Of a stretch of 64,000 nt of DNA, positions 9,888 through 18,858 are shown piece after piece. The DNA is from Alphaproteobacteria bacterium (GTDB lineage: Bacteria > Pseudomonadota > Alphaproteobacteria > Rhizobiales > OSC116). Within the stretch, counting starts at the first letter, position 1, and the number at the start of each line of letters is the position of its first letter. The notes beneath the pieces are model-generated. The model was not told the DNA's origin. It did no database searches and saw only the letters and a program-made list of their open reading frames with translations. Made by a program: the position numbers and the translations under genes. Location: the NCBI GenBank assembly GCA_002400495.2, contig NVQL02000076.1:1-64000 (forward strand). The letters are read 5' to 3'.

Positions 9888-10781
9888 GTGATTAATGAAT
9901 TAAACACCCCAAATATCGAATGCGTGGTTTCAGGAAATGATCAATTAGGGGAGACGCCCTTGTGGTGTGACCAAACTCAAAAATTGTGGTGGTTAGATAT
10001 AGAGAAACCAAAATTGCAGTCTTTTGACCCCGAAACTGGGAAACATGATTATTTAGCCATGCCAGGAACTTATTTAGGCTCTCAAGCTTTGACAAATTCG
10101 GGTGATCACTTGGTGGCCATTGACTTGGATTTACACTTTTTAAATTTCAAAACGGGTGAAACCAAACCATTTGTTCAAGTTGAGTCTGGTTTTGATAACC
10201 GGCTTAATGATGGTCGTGTTGATAGTAGAGGACGACTTTGGATTGGGACAATGGATAACCAATATATCCGCCCGAACGGGGGGCTATATAGGGTTGATCC
10301 TGATGGCACAGTGACCAAAATGTTGGAAGGCATAAATGTCAGTAATGGCATTGCGTTTTCGCCCAACAATGATAAGTTCTATTTTACTGACACTCGCCGT
10401 TATCAAACATGGGTTTTTGATTTTGATATCGATGAAGGTGTGTTATCTAACCAACGTTTATTTGCAGATTATAGCCAAACAGGAGACCGTCCTGATGGCG
10501 CATGTGTTGATGTAGACGGTTGTTTGTGGACAGCTTTTTTTGCAGGTTCTCGGATTGTTCGTTATCGGCCTGATGGTGAGATCGATAGGATGATTACCTT
10601 ACCCGTCAGTAATCCGACTTGTATTTGTTTCGGTGGTCGGGATTTAACAACACTGTACATTTCGACTGCTTCAAAATTTCTGTCAGATGATCAGTTGAAA
10701 ACTGAACCATTGGCAGGTGCTCTTTTGGCCATTCACGGATTGGGGCAGGGGCTTGCGGAACACAGATTTGATAGGCATTAG
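9888..10781 (+). CDS. SMP-30/gluconolactonase/LRE family protein
   Basis: GTG start at 9888 preceded by GAAGGAAA; LGETPLWCDQTQKLWWLDIEKP, NDGRVDSRGRLWIGTMD, NGIAFSPNNDKFYFTDT, DGACVDVDGCLWTAFF. Confidence 0.9.
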   Translation: MINELNTPNIECVVSGNDQLGETPLWCDQTQKLWWLDIEKPKLQSFDPETGKHDYLAMPGTYLGSQALTNSGDHLVAIDLDLHFLNFKTGETKPFVQVESGFDNRLNDGRVDSRGRLWIGTMDNQYIRPNGGLYRVDPDGTVTKMLEGINVSNGIAFSPNNDKFYFTDTRRYQTWVFDFDIDEGVLSNQRLFADYSQTGDRPDGACVDVDGCLWTAFFAGSRIVRYRPDGEIDRMITLPVSNPTCICFGGRDLTTLYISTASKFLSDDQLKTEPLAGALLAIHGLGQGLAEHRFDRH

Positions 10782-10947
10782 TCGGAAGTTTTTTAACTCG
10801 AACATTTTGAGTGATTTTAAATCAACATTATATATAAATCAATAATACAGCAATAAAGTAGCAGCTGTGGAGCCATTTTTCTCTTGGCCAAAGCCAATGT
10901 ATTGGTTTGACTGTAGCAGGTCATTCAATTATTTAAACTAAGTTGTC

Positions 10948-11829
10948 GTGCATATGAATGTAAATTTTTCAAAACCTAGCAATACCAACGGAATTATTTT
11001 TGTTATAGCTGCCACTTTTTTCTTCGCGTTGGGCGATGTTGCTACCAAATATCTTGCAACTAGATATCCTGTTGAGGTTATACTTGCTGTAAGATATGTT
11101 CTTAATTTTGGGCTCATTTTTGTTTTCTTTTATCCTCGAATGAAATCAAGAATTTGGGCTATAAATAGAAGATGGCTTGTATTTTCTCGCGGCCTGTGTT
11201 TGGCTATGGCGTCACTTACTCTGGCTTTGGCCTTACGTGTCATGCCGGTGGGCGAAACAATAGCAATTATTTATCTCGCACCTTTTCTGGTCATGTTGCT
11301 GTCACCCTCCTTATTAGGTGAGAAAGTTCACAAAGGAGTGTGGATTTGGGCCATTGCTGGTTTTATAGGGGTTATCATAATTCTTCGCCCGGGCGCAGGA
11401 TTGGATCCGATTGGCATTGCGCTTGCTTTGGCTAATGCAGGTCTTGGGACAGTATATCACCTGCTTACTCGCTTGCTTTCACGAACTGAGAATTCAGTAC
11501 CATTGCTGTTCCATTCTGCTTGGGTCGGGTCGGTCATATTTGTGTTATGGAGTATGCCTTTATTGCCCACGCTTCACATCGAAATGGTGGATTTGTGGGT
11601 AATGTTGGGCCTTGGTGCAACATATTCTATCGGACATTATCTGTTTACAGTCGCTTATCGAGTTGCACCGCCTGCAATTTTAGCTCCGATCAATTATGTG
11701 CATTTGATTTGGGCAGGGGGGCTGAGCTTTTTTGTGTTCGGAAACCTGCCTGGTATTATCGGGTTGATTGGAATTGGCCTAGTTGGGTTTTCTGGGGTGG
11801 CCATTGCAATTGTTACTAGATCAAAATAA
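10948..11829 (+). CDS. DMT/EamA family transporter
   Basis: Two repeats of hydrophobic helices; VAATFFFALGDVATKYLA, LLGEKVHKGVWIWAIAGFIGVIIILRPG. Confidence 0.88.
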   Translation: MHMNVNFSKPSNTNGIIFVIAATFFFALGDVATKYLATRYPVEVILAVRYVLNFGLIFVFFYPRMKSRIWAINRRWLVFSRGLCLAMASLTLALALRVMPVGETIAIIYLAPFLVMLLSPSLLGEKVHKGVWIWAIAGFIGVIIILRPGAGLDPIGIALALANAGLGTVYHLLTRLLSRTENSVPLLFHSAWVGSVIFVLWSMPLLPTLHIEMVDLWVMLGLGATYSIGHYLFTVAYRVAPPAILAPINYVHLIWAGGLSFFVFGNLPGIIGLIGIGLVGFSGVAIAIVTRSK

Positions 11830-12067
11830 TTTTTACTGCGGTGTAAACATATTGGGACTGCGGGTTATTTCTCTGTACTTTCTTTTACAAGGGGAGATGT
11901 TTTATGAAACGGGATAAAAAGTGATTAATCGTAACTTGCATACAGTTTGCCATCTAGGTCGCTTAGTGCATGCTGCACTAGATCTTCGGAATGTCGTATA
12001 GTCTAAGAGACAGATTCAATAAAAATGTTAAAATTTGATGACTGCACCATTTGTACATGAGATTTAA

Positions 12068-12466
12068 TTGCCCCATGATCTAGAAATAGTGAAATATTTA
12101 CTAACTTGCATGAACTCAAATGAGATTTGCAAATTATCGCATGTCATCGCGCCAGATATTGAAATTATAGACCCTATTTTTAAAAAGAAAACATTCGAAG
12201 AATATGCAAAACATTTGGCGGGAATGGTTCAACACGTAGAATCAAAGCTTCTCAATATTCAAAAAATCGGCGGTGTTTATCAAGTGAATATGACTTTTAC
12301 AATAATAGACAATTCAGACTCATATCACTCCAAATTTGACGCTACTTTTCATTTTACAATTGCCAAGCAAATGGTCATTAAATCTGAATTGGTCAGGACG
12401 GCCACAAAAGAAGATTACAAATATTTTAGGAAATTTGCAAATTTTTATAGTAAAATCAAAATTTAG
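12068..12466 (+). CDS. Small protein, possibly SnoaL/NTF2-like fold
   Basis: 132-aa ORF (TTG start), pattern reminiscent of SnoaL-like proteins (IAPDIEIIDPIFKKKTFEEYAKHL...FHFTIAKQMVIKSE); in AT-rich accessory DNA. Confidence 0.4.
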   Translation: MPHDLEIVKYLLTCMNSNEICKLSHVIAPDIEIIDPIFKKKTFEEYAKHLAGMVQHVESKLLNIQKIGGVYQVNMTFTIIDNSDSYHSKFDATFHFTIAKQMVIKSELVRTATKEDYKYFRKFANFYSKIKI

Positions 12467-12949
12467 AATCAAAAAGGAAAAGGTGACGCCTTTGGCTAAA
12501 CTTGAAGGAGATGTTTTTGTTAGGCCTCCTCATTTGAAGGGGCTTTGTCTCTTGTTTAGAATACAAGCCATGCATTATAATCTAAAATGTAAACATGTCC
12601 TGGTTCAAGGTGTAATTTAGAGTTTATTGTTCCAAATATTGGACACCATTCGCGAACTAAGGCAAAACATTTTTATTGGTTGAAAATCCATATGAAATGG
12701 AGAAGAATAAGTTTAATCAAATTGGGTCTGATTAGGTCTTGAATATTCGGGTTTTAATTTATATAAGTAATTGATTTTGATAGGGAAAATGAATAGATCA
12801 AGCGGACTTTAAATAGCTGGTTTTAGCTGCTAAATTACGATCTTTTTTGCCCTTCACCCGCTCCAATTTTTCTGATTAATATTATTGAATCAATAATTTA
12901 GATTTTTTTGGCCCGAAAAAAAACTTTTTGAAATTGGCGCGGACCAAAA

Positions 12950-13278
12950 CTACCACTCGATTTTGCCCAAACTGGCCATCGTATCTGTCGATAATGACCA
13001 CCTTTCTACCCCTTTGTATAGACCTCAGAAGTCTTCGCTTGAGTGTGTCCATGGATGGCCATAATTTGGTATTGAGTACACCCTGCTTGGGCCAATAAAT
13101 GACCTGCTGCTTTTCGGATTCCATGACTGGATAAATTGTAGAATCCAGCTTGATCACAGCACTTGCTAAATAGTTGTCCAAGAGCGTCGGATGTTCTATA
13201 AAATTTACCGTAAGCCGATATAATGTAAGGCGATTCAGATTTTGCAGTTGCCCGAGTTGTATTGATCAATGAAAGCAA
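12950..13278 (-). pseudogene. Tyrosine recombinase/integrase C-terminal remnant with one-base frameshift
   Basis: HGIRKAAGHLLAQAGCTQYQIMAIHGHTQAKTSEVYTKG then TAG; restoring one G in the GGGG run (+ strand cccc at 13009-13012) gives TKGVERWSLSTDTMASLGKIEW*, a canonical integrase tail. N-terminus absent (in-frame stop upstream). Confidence 0.85.
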
Positions 13279-13285
13279 TATTAGT

Positions 13286-13353
13286 CCAATATGCTATGAA
13301 AAACTAATGGCTTAAGAAACAGGTCGTGTCCACTTTTATCAAACAAGTCCAAG
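13286..13353 (+). mobile_element. IS3-like element end (transposase C-terminus plus terminal repeat), copy A, remnant
   Basis: Encodes NISPICYEKLMA* (C-terminal SP.xYEK motif) followed by tgtccacttttatcaaacaagtcca; 55/68 positions identical by hand count to the reverse complement of 15105..15172. Confidence 0.68.
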
Positions 13354-13627
13354 TTGGCGAAAAGGGTATTATGCTGAGGTCTCATAACCAAATGAAATAC
13401 CAAACTTGAGAGAAAAGATTAAGGCCAAAACAATACAAATGAAGGTTGCGATATCAAATTAATGCTGCATAATTAAACAATAGAGATCAACAAAACTCTG
13501 GCTTAATTCAAACAACTATTTGTCTCAATGCATTTGGAGACGGATGGGTGAATTTTTAGAGCTATGAGTATACCGGTGAAAAATATTTATGACCCTATTT
13601 GAGAAGAATTAATTGTAGGAGCGAGTG

Positions 13628-14668
13628 ATGTCGGAACTTGAACTTAAAAAAATCGAAATTATGGCGCGTGAGGTGACGGTCAAGGAGAAGGAACTTGATC
13701 ACAAAATATCTGCCGCTGATAAAAGCGCCTGGCGATCGCCTCTAGTTGTGGCTGTTCTTGCGGCCACATTGGCCGCGTTTAGTAATGCTGCTATCACCTA
13801 TTATAGTTCTCACCTAGATCGTGAGGCTGCTGCCACCAAATTTGAAAGGGACAATAAGCTAGCTGAAAGTGCCGCCGAACGTGAGCGGATTCTAGAAATG
13901 ATCAAAATTGGCGAACCTGAACAGGTTCAGCGAAATTTGCAATTTCTTGTTGATACTGAGCTTGTTAAAGCCCCCGCGACAGTGGCAAGCCTACAAAATT
14001 ACTACAAAGATAGAGAGCCCGGTACTGGTCCAGGTACCTCGCAAACTCAGCTAACCGATAGTGGAGGCTACAGCAGAAGGCAATTGTTTAAAAGTGGCAC
14101 CACACTTACCTATGCATTTATGGAAAAGCCATCTGCCGCCATGTTGGAAGCCGTCGGAGAAGCGGCAAATGAATGGATGCAGCATGCGAATATTCGGCTC
14201 GCTTTCATACAAAACGCAAACGATGCGATCATCCGAATTATGCCGTCGCGTACTAGAAATGCATCAATGATCGGCAGGAGTGCTCTGAATGCATCGGCCG
14301 ATAAACCGACAATGTGGTTGTTCGAACATCCATCTTTTGGCACAAGTGAGAAGGCAGTCATTCTTCACGAATTCGGCCATGCGCTAGGATTTGTACATGA
14401 ACATCAAAATCCTTCTAGTGAAATTCCTGAGGATGTTAAGAAGGCTTACGAGTATTACGTAAAAATGTCCCCGAGGAATATGTATCTTCTCAATAAGAGC
14501 AATGTTTATCCTTGCATTCGTGATTTCGATCCAATTTCCATCATGATATCCACAATACCTTCTGAGTTTACTGTTGGTAAAGTCAAGTTCGGTGGAGCTA
14601 CCGCACTCTCTGAATCTGATAAGCTATGCATTGCGCAAATGTATCCAAATCATACAGCTGAGGAATGA
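13628..14668 (+). CDS. Metzincin-type zinc metalloprotease with N-terminal coiled/TM region
   Basis: HEFGHALGFVHEHQNP (HExxHxxGxxHE) zinc site; candidate Met-turn ISIMIS; N-terminal TM WRSPLVVAVLAATLAAFSNAAITYYSS preceded by charged helix. Confidence 0.82.
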   Translation: MSELELKKIEIMAREVTVKEKELDHKISAADKSAWRSPLVVAVLAATLAAFSNAAITYYSSHLDREAAATKFERDNKLAESAAERERILEMIKIGEPEQVQRNLQFLVDTELVKAPATVASLQNYYKDREPGTGPGTSQTQLTDSGGYSRRQLFKSGTTLTYAFMEKPSAAMLEAVGEAANEWMQHANIRLAFIQNANDAIIRIMPSRTRNASMIGRSALNASADKPTMWLFEHPSFGTSEKAVILHEFGHALGFVHEHQNPSSEIPEDVKKAYEYYVKMSPRNMYLLNKSNVYPCIRDFDPISIMISTIPSEFTVGKVKFGGATALSESDKLCIAQMYPNHTAEE

Positions 14669-14767
14669 TGAAACTCATACGTTTTCTGTTGTCGGAAATT
14701 TCAGCCCTTTTAGGCGCACTTCGCCTCGCTTATAGTCAAGCTCATATAAGTTGATTAAACTGATAAT

Positions 14768-14884
14768 ATAACATATTCATTAGATTTTCGTCATAAAGTT
14801 CTGTCTGTTCGTGAGAAGGACGGGCTTGCAATTTCCGAGGTTGCTTTGCGTTTTTATATTGGTTTAGCCAATGTGACTTCGTGA
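14768..14884 (+). pseudogene. IS630-like transposase N-terminal HTH remnant
   Basis: Frame from 14768: (I)TYSLDFRHKVLSVREKDGLAISEVALRFYIGLANVTS* resembles IS630 OrfA N-termini (TYSxDFRxKVLxxxxxxGxsxxxvAxRFxvgxxxVxxW); degenerate downstream. Confidence 0.62.
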
Positions 14885-15104
14885 ATGGAACAAAATAAAA
14901 AACCCACATGAACGGAACCGTAAGTAATGAAGAGATGGTGGATTTTTTATTTTAATTGTAAAAAAACATGAAATTTAGATACAAAGGCCAGAATAATATT
15001 TCCGAATAATTACACAAACAGTCGATGAAATTTCCTAGTTAATTATATTTAGCTGTCCATCTTCGAATGCTTTGAGATAAATCGGTGATTGAACTAAGCT
15101 AGAG

Positions 15105-15172
15105 CTTGGACTTGCCTGATGAAAGAGGGCACAACTCGTTTCTTAACCCACTAATTTTTCATAGCGCATTGG
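15105..15172 (-). mobile_element. IS3-like element end, copy B, remnant, inverted relative to copy A
   Basis: Reverse strand encodes SNANPMRYEKLVG* then gagttgtgccctctttcatcaggcaagtccaag; aligns gap-free to copy A. Confidence 0.65.
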
Positions 15173-15326
15173 GTTGGCATTGCTGCTTCCTGTTTTTTTG
15201 TTTCAATTCACTGAAAACCTGGTTTTCCAAGGAAGCTGCTTTCGAAGCACTTAATCCGCGATGATTAATTTTAACGTTGTAGAAGCTGTATTTCAGCATC
15301 TTGAGCGGAATAAACAAAGTAGATTT

Positions 15327-15357
15327 TATACAAATGAAAATATATATTGACAATTGT
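15327..15357 (+). promoter_or_regulatory. Shared upstream element (CAAATG-N10-TTGACAATTG) ahead of the PNP operon
   Basis: TATACAAATGAAAATATATATTGACAATTGT; 26/31 identical to 31689..31719. Confidence 0.65.
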
Positions 15358-15431
15358 ACGGTAATGATGAAAATTATAAATAATTTGTTAGGGTTATTTT
15401 TTACCAATATTGTAAATTAAGTGAAATTTAT

Positions 15432-16265
15432 ATGCAGCAAGGTTTTTTTGACAAAGTAGAAAAATCGGTGGCGAGTATCCACGGGTATAGCACGCTTGTT
15501 CCTGAGATTGCGATTGTCACTGGCACTGGGCTTGGCTCGGTATTGGACGAGATTGAAATTGAAATTGAAATTGCTTATGGTGATATTGAGGGCTTTCCAG
15601 TTAGTACGGCGCCAAGTCATGCGGGTAAATTGATTTTAGGTCGGTTGCACGGATATCGTGTGGTGGCTTTGAGCGGTCGGTTTCATGCTTATGAGGGTTG
15701 GTCTGATGATGAGCTGGTTTTGCCGATTTATGTGTTAAAAATGCTGGGTGCGGATAGATTGATTGTGACCAATGCGGCTGGCGGGTTAAACCCGAATTTT
15801 AGTGTGCCAAGTGTTATGTTAATTGAAGATCACTTGTCGTTTTTGGGGGTGTTTCCTTTGGCGGGGCCAAATGATGATCGGCTTGGGGTTCGGTTTCCGG
15901 ATATGAGCCGTGCTTATGATCTTGATATGAGACATGCAGCCTTGGAGATTGCCGAAAAAGCTGATATTAAAATGGAAACAGGCACTTATATTGCGTGGCA
16001 TGGGCCTGCGTTAGAGACAAATGCTGAACGTAAATTTTGCCGTATGGCTGGTGGGGATGCGGTTGGTATGTCTACAGTTTTGGAAGTGGTTGCTGCCAAT
16101 CATGCTGGCATTAAAGTGTTGGGATTTTCGGTCATCGCCAATGCCGCTACGGGCGGGGATGAGCAGCAAGTGGATACGCTTGAAGATATTTTAGTGGGGG
16201 TTGATTTGGTGGCTGGAAAAATAGGCTACGTTATTGGTCAATTATTGAAAGAGAAGAGAATTTAA
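15432..16265 (+). CDS. Purine nucleoside phosphorylase family (PNP/MTA-phosphorylase class)
   Basis: AIVTGTGLGSVLDE, GRFHAYEGW, VTNAAGGLNPNF, WHGPALETNAER, DAVGMSTVLEVVAANHAGIKVLGFSVIANAATG. Confidence 0.93.
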   Translation: MQQGFFDKVEKSVASIHGYSTLVPEIAIVTGTGLGSVLDEIEIEIEIAYGDIEGFPVSTAPSHAGKLILGRLHGYRVVALSGRFHAYEGWSDDELVLPIYVLKMLGADRLIVTNAAGGLNPNFSVPSVMLIEDHLSFLGVFPLAGPNDDRLGVRFPDMSRAYDLDMRHAALEIAEKADIKMETGTYIAWHGPALETNAERKFCRMAGGDAVGMSTVLEVVAANHAGIKVLGFSVIANAATGGDEQQVDTLEDILVGVDLVAGKIGYVIGQLLKEKRI

Positions 16266-16295
16266 AAAATAGGCAAATACCCGGAGGGAAAAGCC

Positions 16296-17306
16296 ATGAA
16301 TATGTTTAAGAAAATATTGTCAACAGCTGTCGTTAGTCTCTGTTTGACGACAGCCGCTACTGCGGCAGAAAAGTCATTTTACTATATTTCGCCCAACCCA
16401 ATTGGGGTGAATGCATTTTTGCAAATGGGTGAAGTTGGTATTAAATCTGCGGCCGCACAAAATGATGCTATTGCCAAAATTGTTGAAAGTGATACGCCGC
16501 AATCGCGGTTAGAAAATATTAGTGCAGCGGCCAATGATGGTGCTGATATTGTGGTGGTCTTAGGCTTCGCATTTAATGATATTCTTGAAGAGGTGGCGCC
16601 GTTATATCCTGATACGCAATTTTTAATTGTTGACCAATGTATTTGGGTTGATCGTCCTGAAAACGTGAGTTGTGCTGTGTTCCGCGAGCATGAAGCTTCG
16701 TTCTTAATGGGTGCGATTGCTGGCTTGAATACCAAGAATAATAAAATTGGCGCCGTGTCCGCGATGGACATTCCATTCTTGCATAGATATACAGATTCTT
16801 TTGCTGAAGGCGCTAAATATGTGAACTCAGATGTTGAATTTGAGGTGCGGTATGTTGGTGGGCAAAACCCATTCCAAGACCCAGTTCGTGCCAAAGAAAT
16901 GGCAATTTCGCTAGCAGCTAGTGGTGTTGATACATTGTTTGCGGTCACTGCAGGTGGTGATTTTGGTATTTTTGAAGCAGCAGCTGAAAATGGCTTTAAA
17001 GTTTTATCGGTTGATGTGAACCATTGCCCTGCGGCAGAAGGTCATATCATTGAAGGCACATTGAAGCATGTTGATGCGGTGATTGAGACTTCAATTGAGC
17101 GTATTTTGGCTGGCGAAACTAGTTTTGTTGCTAGCTACGGCCTTAAAGAAGGCGGCATGGGTGCGCAAATATTAAGAAGCGATGCTGAGCTTGCTGATAG
17201 TAAATGCCTGGTTGCAGATCAAGCTGATACGATTAAGGCAGTGCGGGCGATTGCGGCTGAGATTATTGATGGCTCGTTGGTTATCAAAGATCCGATGGCG
17301 AATTGA
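16296..17306 (+). CDS. BMP family (nucleoside) ABC transporter substrate-binding protein
   Basis: Signal peptide; PNPIGVNAFLQMGEVG; EHEASFLMGAIAGLNTKNNKIGAVSAMDIPFLHRYTDSFAEGAKYVN. Confidence 0.88.
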   Translation: MNMFKKILSTAVVSLCLTTAATAAEKSFYYISPNPIGVNAFLQMGEVGIKSAAAQNDAIAKIVESDTPQSRLENISAAANDGADIVVVLGFAFNDILEEVAPLYPDTQFLIVDQCIWVDRPENVSCAVFREHEASFLMGAIAGLNTKNNKIGAVSAMDIPFLHRYTDSFAEGAKYVNSDVEFEVRYVGGQNPFQDPVRAKEMAISLAASGVDTLFAVTAGGDFGIFEAAAENGFKVLSVDVNHCPAAEGHIIEGTLKHVDAVIETSIERILAGETSFVASYGLKEGGMGAQILRSDAELADSKCLVADQADTIKAVRAIAAEIIDGSLVIKDPMAN

Positions 17307-17313
17307 TCCAAAC

Positions 17314-18858
17314 ATGACGAGGATTGGTTTAAACAAAACTGAGGACAGCAAAGCAGTTTGCTGTCTTTTTAATGTCTGCAAATCGTTTGGCGCTGTGCAA
17401 GCGCTTCATCACGTGTCGCTTGAAATTAGGCGCGGTGAAACCTTGGCGATTGTTGGTGAAAATGGTGCGGGCAAAACCACTTTAATGAATATATTATTTG
17501 GTTTAATGGCGCCTGATGAAGGTAGTATTTCGCTTGATGGCCAAGAGGTTGTGTTTAAAAATGCAGCGCAGGCGATTGATGCTGGGATTGGTATGGTTCA
17601 TCAACATTTCATGCTTTATCCGAACCTGACTGTTTTGGAGAATATTCTAATTGGCGCTGAAGGCAAAACGCGGTTTGGTCTGTTGGATTTTGAAAAAAGG
17701 CGGACGGAAATTTTAGCGCTGATTGATGAATTCGAATTTAAATTGGCGGTTGATAAAAAGGTGTCGGAATTATCGCTCGATGCGCAACAGCAGCTAGAAA
17801 TTATTAAAATATTATACCGTGGGTCGCAGATTATTATCTTGGATGAACCGACGGCTATTTTGATTCCTAAAGAAATTGAAGCTTTGTTTAATGTGATTAA
17901 GCGCTTAACCGATGAAGGTAAGTCGGTGATTATTGTCACTCATAAATTAGGTGAAGTGATGGAAAATGCTGATCGGGTGGTCGTGATGCGCAGTGGCGAG
18001 GTGGTTGATACGTTATTGATCAGCCAAACCAGTCAAGCCGAATTGGCAAAATTAATGGTGGGTAGAGAGATTGAACCGCTCAAGAAGATTGCATTCATTA
18101 AAGATGATGTGGTGCTTGAAGTGAACGGTTTGACGGTGCAAGGGACTGGTAAAGTGGCTATGCTTGACAATATATCTTTGCAAATAAAATCGGGTGAGAT
18201 ATTGGGCATTGCGGGTGTTTCGGGCAGTGGACAAAAGCAATTGGTGGAGGCGTTGGTTGGCTTGCGCAACCCAGATGGCGGTGAGATTTTGTTGGATGGG
18301 GTTAACGTGAATTCCAAATCAGTTAGGCAACGGCGGGATGTTGGGCTGGCGTATATTGCCGAAGATAGAATGATGGTGGGCTTGGCTGTGGATGCATCTG
18401 TTGCTGAAAACGCCATAGCAGGACGTGAGGCGAGTGGTCAATTTACTAAATATGGGCTGTTTAATTTCCAGAAAATTAGAGAATTCACTCGGGATTTAAT
18501 TGAGCGATTTGACATTCGAACCACGGGTTCTGCGCAAATTGTGGATGACCTTTCGGGCGGTAACAAACAGAAAATAATTGTTGCGCGGGAACTGAATGGA
18601 TCGCCGCGGCTTATCATTGCAGAAAACCCGTGTTGGGGTGTTGATATTGGCGCGATTAGTTTTATTCAGCGGCAATTGTTAGACTGCGCTAAGGATGGCG
18701 CAGCGGTATTATTGATCAGCACAGAGTTGGAAGAATTATTTGATTTAAGTGATCGATTGTCGGTTTTTTACGAAGGTCGGATTAGTGCTACATTTACGAG
18801 GGCAGAATTGGATATCGGCCGCGTCGGCGAAGCTATGGCGGGAGGGGAGGCGGCATGA
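17314..18858 (+). CDS. Nucleoside/sugar ABC transporter, tandem ATPase
   Basis: GENGAGKTTLMN Walker A, IIILDEPTA Walker B, second domain GVSGSGQKQLVEAL and LSGGNKQKIIVARELNGSPRLII; start re-chosen to ATG 17314 after the SBP stop. Confidence 0.92.
   Translation: MTRIGLNKTEDSKAVCCLFNVCKSFGAVQALHHVSLEIRRGETLAIVGENGAGKTTLMNILFGLMAPDEGSISLDGQEVVFKNAAQAIDAGIGMVHQHFMLYPNLTVLENILIGAEGKTRFGLLDFEKRRTEILALIDEFEFKLAVDKKVSELSLDAQQQLEIIKILYRGSQIIILDEPTAILIPKEIEALFNVIKRLTDEGKSVIIVTHKLGEVMENADRVVVMRSGEVVDTLLISQTSQAELAKLMVGREIEPLKKIAFIKDDVVLEVNGLTVQGTGKVAMLDNISLQIKSGEILGIAGVSGSGQKQLVEALVGLRNPDGGEILLDGVNVNSKSVRQRRDVGLAYIAEDRMMVGLAVDASVAENAIAGREASGQFTKYGLFNFQKIREFTRDLIERFDIRTTGSAQIVDDLSGGNKQKIIVARELNGSPRLIIAENPCWGVDIGAISFIQRQLLDCAKDGAAVLLISTELEELFDLSDRLSVFYEGRISATFTRAELDIGRVGEAMAGGEAA

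Noticed and set aside
11964-11980. TAGTGCA-tgc-TGCACTA inverted repeat in the 11.8-12.0 kb intergenic gap
   Set aside because: Isolated short palindrome, no T-tract and no obviously related gene; function cannot be supported.
12882-13181. ORF 12882..13181 (-) as a separate gene
   Set aside because: It is the shifted frame across the integrase remnant; its translation has no domain features, while the repaired integrase frame explains the region.
15548-15573. Hexanucleotide repeat gaaatt (EIEIEIEI) near the start of the PNP gene, possible phase-variable tract
   Set aside because: Repeat unit is 6 nt so length change stays in frame, and by memory the segment has the usual length for PNP proteins (GTGLGSVLDE...IEGFP); no switching expected.
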